Position numbers and translations under genes: made by a program
Assembly (NCBI GenBank): GCA_021323255.1
Contig: JAJTCL010000233.1
Span: forward strand, 1 to 5,020
Source: Propionibacteriaceae bacterium
GTDB taxonomy: Bacteria; Actinomycetota; Actinomycetes; Propionibacteriales; Propionibacteriaceae
Reading direction: 5' to 3'
DNA length: 5,020 bases
Part shown: positions 1-4,670 of the stretch, piece after piece
Numbering within the stretch: the first letter of the stretch is position 1
How the letters are laid out: each line of letters opens with the position of its first letter
Notes under the pieces: generated by a model
What the model was told of the DNA's origin: nothing
Seen by the model: the letters and a program-made list of their open reading frames with translations, nothing else
The model's database searches: none

Positions 1-1409
1 TGCTGGAACGCGACGTTGCCGACTCGCGGGCTTCGATCACCGCTGGACGCAGCCATGTGGTGGGAGACGCCGCCGAGATCGGCCACCAGCGGGCAGCCCC
101 GTCGCAGGTTGCGGCTCAGCACGTCCGTCAGGATCAGCGCGCTCGGGTGGTCGGATGTGATGCAGCCGGGGCTCGGGGCGGCCGCAGCTGCCAGCGGCTG
201 CCTTGGAAACCGTTCACCTGCTCGGACCAGTGCAATAGGTAGTGCAGCGACCAGCGGTGCAACGAGCAGGGCCGCGACGAGCCCGATCTTGAGCCAGCGC
301 CACCGTCTCTCAGCTGCGAGATTCAGCATCTGCTGGGCCGCCGCACCGGCGGTGATGGCGATCGCCGGTGCGGTTAACGCCGAATAGTGAATGAACCAGA
401 TCGGCGTTATGAGCAGCATCGCGCCCAAGCCCAGCAGCAGCAAGACAGCTGGCCGGGCACGGGCGAGCTGCCAGCCGAGTACCACGCCGGCCGCCACCAC
501 CAGGACGGCGATCATCAAAGGCACTGTGATGCGAGGAGGCAGGTGACCCAGCCCCAAGATCTCGGTCAGCCGTTGAATGGGTGACGCGCGATTCGGCACC
601 CGCGACAGTTGGTCGAGCACGACCAATCGCCACATCATCGTCGGCGCGGCGGCGAAGAAAGGGAGGCAGATGGCGGCGCAGCTGGCCGCTGCGCCGGCCA
701 GGAGCAGGCTTGCCCGCCGGAATCCCAGGCGCACGACCAACCAGCCGAAGAGGATCACAACCGGAAGGATGCCCCAGATCTTGATCGCCGCCGCCACACC
801 TAGCAGGAGGCCGCCCACAAAGACCCGCCTTCTCGTCGGACTTTCCTCCGGTGGGCTGATCGCGATCAAGCTCGCGAGGAGGCAGGTGTTGGCCAGCCCT
901 TCGAGTAGGACAGTTCGTTCGTTGTAAACGGCGGGCCAGAAGACCGCGTAAAACACACCACCGAACAAGGCGCCCACCCGCCCCACGGGCCGTAGGAACC
1001 AGGCGACCAGAGCAGCGTTGATGCCACCGATGATCATGAAGGAAAGCCGGGCAACGACGAATCCGGTTGAGTCGCTGGTCAGCTGGGCCAAGCCGGCGAA
1101 CGGGGCCAGTGCCAGCACGATCCCCGGCGGGTGAAGCAACAGGAAGTCTCGATACGGCAGTTGGCCATGGACAAGGCCGATGGCCGCTGCGAAGTTCACG
1201 CCGTCGTCGTAATAGATCAGTCCGTCCAGACCGCTGCCTCGCAGGGTCGCAATCAACCGGGCCGAGAAACCCAGCACCACCAAGCCCGCGGCCACCAGGA
1301 GTTCGGGCGTCGGGCGCCTGGGTGAGGCATTCGGGCCGATCTTGGAACGATCGCGGGGCCTGGGACGCTCGGTCTCCCCCAGAACCCGCTCTTCCATGGT
1401 GGAAACCAT
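1..1409 (-). CDS. GT-C fold membrane glycosyltransferase (ArnT/PMT-like), 3' end outside window
   Basis: An open minus-strand frame of 469 codons runs without a stop to the window edge, so the C-terminus is missing. The N-terminal ~35 residues are charged and cytoplasmic-looking. A hydrophobic segment follows at about 37-55, then many more at roughly 118-138, 144-160, 196-227, 232-253, 296-314, 320-340, 343-356 and 374-395. The first outer loop carries YYDDG (66-70), with the acidic pair expected of the GT-C catalytic site, followed by PYRDF (85-89) and HPPG (93-96). This arrangement is typical of actinobacterial membrane transferases that use polyprenyl-phosphate sugars. A soluble outer segment with two cysteines (C416, C439) begins after about residue 396. 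Acceptor and sugar cannot be told. The start is uncertain: ATG at 1409, ATG at 1397 (preceded by a -10-like TATGGT) or ATG at 1451. None has a clear Shine-Dalgarno. It is transcribed away from purF and has no evident role in purine synthesis. Confidence 0.88.
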   Translation of the reverse strand, partial: MVSTMEERVLGETERPRPRDRSKIGPNASPRRPTPELLVAAGLVVLGFSARLIATLRGSGLDGLIYYDDGVNFAAAIGLVHGQLPYRDFLLLHPPGIVLALAPFAGLAQLTSDSTGFVVARLSFMIIGGINAALVAWFLRPVGRVGALFGGVFYAVFWPAVYNERTVLLEGLANTCLLASLIAISPPEESPTRRRVFVGGLLLGVAAAIKIWGILPVVILFGWLVVRLGFRRASLLLAGAAASCAAICLPFFAAAPTMMWRLVVLDQLSRVPNRASPIQRLTEILGLGHLPPRITVPLMIAVLVVAAGVVLGWQLARARPAVLLLLGLGAMLLITPIWFIHYSALTAPAIAITAGAAAQQMLNLAAERRWRWLKIGLVAALLVAPLVAALPIALVRAGERFPRQPLAAAAAPSPGCITSDHPSALILTDVLSRNLRRGCPLVADLGGVSHHMAASSGDRSPRVGNVAFQ

Positions 1410-1410
1410 A
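1405..1410 (-). promoter_or_regulatory. Possible -10 element (TATGGT) for the membrane transferase
   Basis: On the minus strand TATGGT (TANNNT form) is followed by seven bases and then an in-frame ATG at 1397. Transcription starting at that A would give a leaderless message and a protein four residues shorter than the 1409 start. No convincing -35 hexamer is visible. The element overlaps the 1409 ATG, so the two starts are mutually exclusive if this promoter is the real one. This is inference from spacing only. Confidence 0.3.
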
Positions 1411-1427
1411 AGTGGCCGCTCGGCCGG

Positions 1428-1444
1428 CCCTTCGACAGGCTCAG
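1428..1444. repeat. Interspersed-repeat-like sequence CCCTTCGACAGGCTCAG
   Basis: This 17-base string matches, from memory, the core of a short palindromic element that occurs in many copies between genes in several high-GC bacteria. In the usual form CCCT is closed by AGGG after the TCGACAGGCTC core. Here the right arm is degenerate (CAGCG instead of CAGGG), so the small hairpin would be imperfect. It lies just upstream of the membrane transferase start at 1409 and would be coding if the 1451 start were used, which argues mildly against that longer start. Only one copy is in this window, so repetition cannot be shown here. Confidence 0.4.
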
Positions 1445-1518
1445 CGTGCATCGACGGCCGAGATCGGCAAGTGATCGTCAGGGCGCGTCGACGCTGACCT
1501 TGAACCGGCACGCTGAGC
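1439..1518. promoter_or_regulatory. Inverted repeat and ACGCTGA motifs in the divergent intergenic region
   Basis: GCTCAGCGTGC at 1439-1449 and its exact reverse complement at 1508-1518 form 11-bp arms around a 58-base centre. The heptamer ACGCTGA occurs at 1491-1497 and 1510-1516 on the plus strand and at 1441-1447 on the minus strand. A 10-bp palindrome, GCGTCGACGC, lies at 1485-1494. The sites fall between two divergent genes, where an operator would be expected. No known regulator consensus is recognised, so a regulatory role is a guess. Confidence 0.22.
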
Positions 1519-1562
1519 TCTCGTTGGATCCGCTCTGGACGCGTACCTCGTAACTGCCAGTT
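1478..1562 (-). pseudogene. Possible C-terminal remnant of an unknown gene (28 codons)
   Basis: Read on the minus strand, this stretch encodes about 28 residues ending ...CRFKVSVDAP before a TGA at 1480-1478. About 22 of 28 codons end in G or C. The alternation of hydrophobic and polar residues resembles the last beta strands of a secreted Ig-like or beta-sandwich domain. Upstream the frame runs into purF, where its translation looks like an antisense shadow, so no intact gene can exist here. It may be the tail of a gene whose 5' part was lost when the region was rearranged, or simple chance. No family is recognised. Confidence 0.18.
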
Positions 1563-3125
1563 ATGTCTGGTCCTCGCGGATACGATGAAGCAGTGGCACG
1601 AGCTGATGGCCTGCTGAACCACGACGTTGATCCCCAGGATCGTGGGCCACAGGATGCATGTGGCGTTTTCGGCGTCTGGGCGCCGCGCGAGGAGGTGGCA
1701 AAGCTCACCTACTTCGGGCTCTATGCGCTGCAACACCGGGGCCAGGAATCGGCCGGAATTGCGGTCAGCAAGGGCTCGCAGATCGTGGTCTTCAAAGACA
1801 TGGGGCTGGTGTCGCAGGTCTTCAACGAGGCGACACTGGACTCATTGGGCGATGCTCACCTCGCCATCGGGCATTGCCGCTACTCCACGACCGGCGCCAG
1901 CGTTTGGAAGAATGCGCAACCCACGTTCCGCTCGACTGCGGTCGGAAGTATGGCGCTGTGCCACAACGGCAATCTGACCAACACCTTGGAGTTGCAGAGC
2001 TGGCTGAAGGAGCGCGACCAACACAACGGCTCGCTGCTCCCTGGATCACTGTCCAATGACGCGACCAGTGACACCTCACTGATCACCGGCCTGATGGCCA
2101 CCTACGCAGGTCTGAGCATCGAGGAGGCGGCGCTGGACGTGCTGCCTAGGCTGCGCGGCGCCTTCAGTCTGGTCTTCATGGATGAGGAGACCCTGTACGC
2201 CGCGCGGGACCCGCAGGGGATCCGGCCCTTGGTGCTTGGCCGACTGGAACGCGGTTGGGTTGTCGCGAGCGAGACCGCCGCGCTGGACATTGTCGGGGCG
2301 ACGTTCATTCGGGAGGTAACGCCGGGTGAGCTGATCGCGGTCGATGCGAACGGGCTGCGGAGTCGCACCTTCGCGCAGGCCGATCCGAAGGGCTGTTTGT
2401 TCGAGTACGTGTACCTGGCCCGACCGGACACCATGATTTCGGGTCGCCGGCTGCATTCGGTGCGGGTCGAGGTGGGGCGTACCCTCGCCCGCGAGTTCCC
2501 CGCGGATGCCGATCTGGTGATCCCGGTGCCTGAGTCCGGCACACCGGCTGCTATCGGCTACGCCGAAGCTTCCGGCATCCCGTACGGGCAGGGCCTGGTC
2601 AAGAACTCCTACGTTGGCCGTACCTTCATCCAGCCGAGCCAGACCATTCGCCAGCTGGGCATCCGGCTGAAGCTCAACCCTCTCCGTGATGTGATAGCAG
2701 GTCGGCGTCTGGTCGTGGTGGACGACACCATCGTGCGGGGCAACACGCAGCGTGCGCTGGTGCGGATGCTGCGCGAGGCAGGGGCGAGCGAGGTCCACGT
2801 ACGCATCTCCGCTCCGCCGGTGAAGTGGCCGTGTTTCTACGGCATCGACTTCGCTACCCGTGCCGAACTCATCGCGAACGGCTTGGACACCGAGGAAATA
2901 TGCCGCTCCATCGGAGCCGACTCGCTCGGCTACGTCTCACTTGAAGGGCTGATCGCAGCGACCCAGGTTGGCAAGCAGGCTCTCTGCCGGGCTTGCTTCG
3001 ACGGCATCTATCCCGTCGAACTGCCGCTCAGCGAGCGGTTGGGCAAATCCATCCTCGAGGACGCTGCCGACTTGGAGCCGGTGACCTCTGGAATCGGCGC
3101 TGCCGATGCCCTCACCCGTCCCTAA
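1563..3125 (+). CDS. purF: Amidophosphoribosyltransferase (glutamine PRPP amidotransferase)
   Basis: PurF catalyses the first committed step of de novo purine synthesis in the cytoplasm: PRPP + glutamine + water give 5-phosphoribosylamine, glutamate and pyrophosphate. The N-terminal Ntn-type glutaminase starts at the nucleophile Cys33 (ACGVFGVWAP), after a leader that is presumably removed. It continues with YALQHRGQESAG (54-65), GHCRYSTTG (103-111) and HNGN (134-137). The phosphoribosyltransferase domain has PESGTPAA (323-330) and the PRPP loop VVVDDTIVRGNT (384-395). Cys278, Cys424, Cys475 and Cys478 match the four [4Fe-4S] ligands of the Bacillus-type enzyme, so this is the iron-sulfur form. 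The length of 520 residues is normal for actinobacteria. The ATG at 1563 lacks a ribosome binding site, and GTG at 1593, just after a -10-like TACGAT, is a credible alternative giving 510 residues. purM follows after 31 bases, so the two are probably one transcription unit. Confidence 0.97.
   Translation: MSGPRGYDEAVARADGLLNHDVDPQDRGPQDACGVFGVWAPREEVAKLTYFGLYALQHRGQESAGIAVSKGSQIVVFKDMGLVSQVFNEATLDSLGDAHLAIGHCRYSTTGASVWKNAQPTFRSTAVGSMALCHNGNLTNTLELQSWLKERDQHNGSLLPGSLSNDATSDTSLITGLMATYAGLSIEEAALDVLPRLRGAFSLVFMDEETLYAARDPQGIRPLVLGRLERGWVVASETAALDIVGATFIREVTPGELIAVDANGLRSRTFAQADPKGCLFEYVYLARPDTMISGRRLHSVRVEVGRTLAREFPADADLVIPVPESGTPAAIGYAEASGIPYGQGLVKNSYVGRTFIQPSQTIRQLGIRLKLNPLRDVIAGRRLVVVDDTIVRGNTQRALVRMLREAGASEVHVRISAPPVKWPCFYGIDFATRAELIANGLDTEEICRSIGADSLGYVSLEGLIAATQVGKQALCRACFDGIYPVELPLSERLGKSILEDAADLEPVTSGIGAADALTRP
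1581..1586 (+). promoter_or_regulatory. Candidate -10 element (TACGAT) for purF
   Basis: TACGAT fits the actinobacterial TANNNT -10 consensus. It is followed by six bases and then a GTG at 1593 that is in frame with PurF. Transcription from that G would make a leaderless purF message and exclude the upstream ATG at 1563. No clear -35 is seen at 16-18 bp upstream (the sequence there is near CAGTTA), which is common for this group of promoters. Conservation in relatives or a mapped 5' end would settle it. Confidence 0.38.
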
Positions 3126-3130
3126 CGTCA

Positions 3131-3184
3131 CCGACTTGTCAGAACCCAGTTGACCTATGACTCAACTGGGTTCTGACAAGTCGG
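3131..3184. repeat. Perfect 23-bp inverted repeat with the purM start codon in its loop
   Basis: The left arm (3131-3153, begins CCGACTTGTC) is the exact reverse complement of the right arm (3162-3184, ends GACAAGTCGG). The loop is the 8-base CCTATGAC at 3154-3161 and holds the purM ATG (3157-3159). The arms are about 52% GC, lower than the surrounding DNA. The left arm fills almost the whole purF-purM gap, and the right arm encodes PurM residues 3-9. No U-tract follows on either strand, so it is not a classical intrinsic terminator. Possible roles are control of purM translation, an RNase III-type processing site, or a palindromic repeat that has inserted here. The pairing is seen directly; the function is inferred. 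Confidence 0.95.
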
Positions 3185-4236
3185 CGTACGCGGCGGCTGG
3201 GGTCGATATCGAAGCTGGTGAGCGGGCAGTCGACTTGATGAAGGAATGGGTCGCCAAGGCCCAGCGCCCTGAGGTCATGGGCGCCATCGGCGGTTTTGCT
3301 GGATTGTTCGACGCCAGCGCCCTCGCACAGCGCAACCATCCGGTGCTGGCTACCTCGACTGACGGCGTCGGCACGAAGGTTGCCATTGCCCAGGCGCTGG
3401 ACCGACACGACACCATCGGCTTCGATCTGGTCGGCATGGTGGTCGACGATCTGGTCGTTTGCGGAGCCGAACCGCTGTTCATGACCGACTACATCGCCTG
3501 CGGCAAGGTCGATCCCGAACGCATCGCAGCAATCGTGCAGGGGATAGCTACGGCGTGCAGTGAGGCCGGCTGCGCACTTCTGGGTGGTGAGACTGCCGAG
3601 CATCCCGGACTGCTGAGACCGCATGAGTACGACCTCGCCGGGGCGGCTACCGGAGTGGTGGACAAAGACATGATCTTGGGGGCGGATCAGGTCAGACCTG
3701 GCGACGTGGTTGTGGCCATGGAGTCCTCCGGGCTGCATTCAAACGGTTATTCGCTCGTCAGGCACGTCCTTGACAAGCAGTCGAGCTGGACGCTGGATCG
3801 TTACGTCCCGGAGCTCGGCCGGACCCTGGGCGACGAGCTGTTGATGCCGACCCGGATCTATGCCCGCGACTGCCTGGCGCTGATCGATGCGGTTGAGGTG
3901 CATGCAATAAGCCATGTCACCGGCGGCGGGCTCGCCAGCAATCTGGCTCGGGTCATCCCACCCTCATGTCAGGTGCAGATCGACCGCGCAAGCTGGCGGC
4001 CGGCAGCTATTTTCCGACTCATCGAGCGTCTCGGAGAGATCTCTCAGTCCGACCTGGAAGCAACCTTCAATATGGGCGTTGGCATGGTGGCGATCGTGTC
4101 TCCAGACTCGGTCGACGAAGCCGTTGCCCTCTTGGCGGGGCGTGGACTGCGCTGTTGGATCTGCGGATCTGTTGGTCCCGCCACGTCAGGCGGCGGCGGG
4201 ACCGTCAGCCTGCTCGGGACCTACGCCGCGAGCTGA
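3157..4236 (+). CDS. purM: Phosphoribosylformylglycinamidine cyclo-ligase (AIR synthetase)
   Basis: PurM closes the imidazole ring: FGAM + ATP give 5-aminoimidazole ribonucleotide, ADP and phosphate, the fifth step of purine synthesis, in the cytoplasm, normally as a dimer. Family motifs appear in order: YAAAGVDIEAG (11-21), TSTDGVGTK (66-74), MVVDDLVVCGAEPLF (94-108), LLGGETAEHPG (141-151), SSGLHSNGYSLVR (190-202), HVTGGGLASNLARVIP (253-268) and FNMGVGM (304-310). The length of 359 residues is normal and no key segment is missing. The start is forced: an in-frame TGA sits at 3151-3153 and there is no ATG, GTG or TTG between 3157 and the conserved core. The ATG lies in the loop of a perfect 23-bp hairpin and has no Shine-Dalgarno. 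Translation may therefore depend on ribosomes finishing purF, which would disturb the base of the hairpin. Residues 2-9 are encoded by the hairpin arm and are not part of the conserved family sequence. Confidence 0.97.
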   Translation: MTQLGSDKSAYAAAGVDIEAGERAVDLMKEWVAKAQRPEVMGAIGGFAGLFDASALAQRNHPVLATSTDGVGTKVAIAQALDRHDTIGFDLVGMVVDDLVVCGAEPLFMTDYIACGKVDPERIAAIVQGIATACSEAGCALLGGETAEHPGLLRPHEYDLAGAATGVVDKDMILGADQVRPGDVVVAMESSGLHSNGYSLVRHVLDKQSSWTLDRYVPELGRTLGDELLMPTRIYARDCLALIDAVEVHAISHVTGGGLASNLARVIPPSCQVQIDRASWRPAAIFRLIERLGEISQSDLEATFNMGVGMVAIVSPDSVDEAVALLAGRGLRCWICGSVGPATSGGGGTVSLLGTYAAS

Positions 4237-4251
4237 TTAGACCCGACGAGC

Positions 4252-4283
4252 GAGCGTGGCCAGGACCACACTGGCAAGCGCTC
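4252..4283 (+). terminator. Weak hairpin downstream of purM, possible transcription end
   Basis: Two nested stems can form: GAGCG (4252-4256) with CGCTC (4279-4283), and GCCAG (4259-4263) with CTGGC (4271-4275), around a 7-base loop. It begins 15 bases after the purM stop and lies upstream of the probable promoter of the next gene, where a terminator would be useful. No T-tract follows and the stem is interrupted, so intrinsic termination is doubtful. Confidence 0.25.
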
Positions 4284-4302
4284 CGACACCGGTCCCGCCG
4301 CT

Positions 4303-4330
4303 TTGCACCCTTGGGAGCATTAGGTAGCCT
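4303..4330 (+). promoter_or_regulatory. Probable promoter for the DUF3073 gene
   Basis: TTGCAC (4303-4308) and TAGCCT (4325-4330) are separated by 16 bases and resemble the -35 and -10 boxes of a housekeeping sigma factor promoter. Transcription would begin near 4337, leaving a leader of roughly 68 bases before the ATG at 4405. The same TAGCCTG string occurs before the gene at 4671. This would let DUF3073 be expressed independently of purF-purM. It is a by-eye match only. Confidence 0.42.
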
Positions 4331-4388
4331 GTGCCTCACGACATTAACCATTCTGAGCCGCGGCCACGCCGCAGGCAGACAACGTGCG

Positions 4389-4394
4389 AGGGGG
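4389..4394 (+). promoter_or_regulatory. Ribosome binding site (AGGGGG) that sets the DUF3073 start
   Basis: AGGGGG lies 10 bases before the ATG at 4405. It overlaps the frame just downstream of an upstream in-frame GTG (4384), so it supports 4405 and not 4384 as the start. It is the only clear Shine-Dalgarno near a start codon in this window. Confidence 0.65.
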
Positions 4395-4404
4395 TCGACC
4401 CGAT

Positions 4405-4626
4405 ATGGGGCGCGGCCGTGCAAAAGCGAAGCAGACGAAGGTTGCCCGCGAACTCAAGTACCGATCCTTCGAGACGGACTTCTCATCGTTGGAGCGCGAA
4501 CTTCGGTCTGGGTCAGAAGGTCATGAAGTACCACCGGCATATGCGGATCTCGTCGAGGAGTCCGAGGACGACGAGGACCCTTCGGGCGACGAGCGGGAGT
4601 ACGGGCACCTTCGCAAGTCAGGCTAA
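4405..4626 (+). CDS. DUF3073 family protein, function unknown
   Basis: This is a small, 73-residue, soluble-looking protein. Its N-terminus, MGRGRAKAKQTKVARELKY, is the hallmark of the DUF3073 family of actinobacteria: a very basic head followed by a short conserved block (to about residue 34). The C-terminal half is acidic (EESEDDED at 51-58) and probably disordered. No membrane segment, signal peptide or catalytic motif is visible. The basic head could bind nucleic acid, but that is speculation. The start at 4405 matches the conserved MGRGRAK beginning and has an AGGGGG site; the longer GTG start at 4384 would add seven unconserved residues. It lies 168 bases after purM with its own likely promoter. 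Such genes are often found beside purF-purM in actinobacteria, so a link to purine metabolism is possible but unproven. Confidence 0.9.
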   Translation: MGRGRAKAKQTKVARELKYRSFETDFSSLERELRSGSEGHEVPPAYADLVEESEDDEDPSGDEREYGHLRKSG

Positions 4627-4657
4627 GGAAACGCGCCCACTCGCTTCCCGCGGGCAA

Positions 4658-4663
4658 TAGCCT
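4658..4663 (+). promoter_or_regulatory. Candidate -10 element (TAGCCT) for the last gene, probably leaderless
   Basis: TAGCCT is followed by GGACCGC and then the ATG at 4671, so transcription could begin on the A of the start codon. No Shine-Dalgarno exists before this ATG, which fits a leaderless message. A -35 box is not recognisable. The upstream gene ends at 4626, so the promoter fits in the 44-base gap. Confidence 0.45.
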
Positions 4664-4670
4664 GGACCGC

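Noticed and set aside
577..1411. Plus-strand open frames of 60-120 codons in the left part
   Set aside because: All are opposite the continuous membrane transferase frame, are Arg/Pro/Ser-rich and lack supporting start signals.
2076..2798. Long minus-strand open frame (240 codons) opposite purF
   Set aside because: It lies entirely antisense to a purF frame with all conserved motifs, and its translation is compositionally odd with no family resemblance; a GC-rich shadow.
3131..3184. Intrinsic terminator between purF and purM
   Set aside because: The hairpin is strong but no U-tract follows on either strand, and the purM start lies in the loop, so termination here would remove purM.
3139..3738. 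Minus-strand open frame (199 codons) opposite purM
   Set aside because: It is antisense to well-conserved purM sequence, has no recognisable motif and is explained by GC-rich codon bias.
4384..4404. GTG at 4384 as the start of the DUF3073 protein
   Set aside because: The Shine-Dalgarno AGGGGG at 4389-4394 lies downstream of it, and the family begins with MGRGRAK at 4405.
3966..4526. Plus-strand open frame (186 codons) spanning the end of purM, the gap and the start of DUF3073
   Set aside because: It overlaps two well-supported genes in another frame, and its Arg/Ser/Pro-rich translation looks like a frame-shifted shadow.
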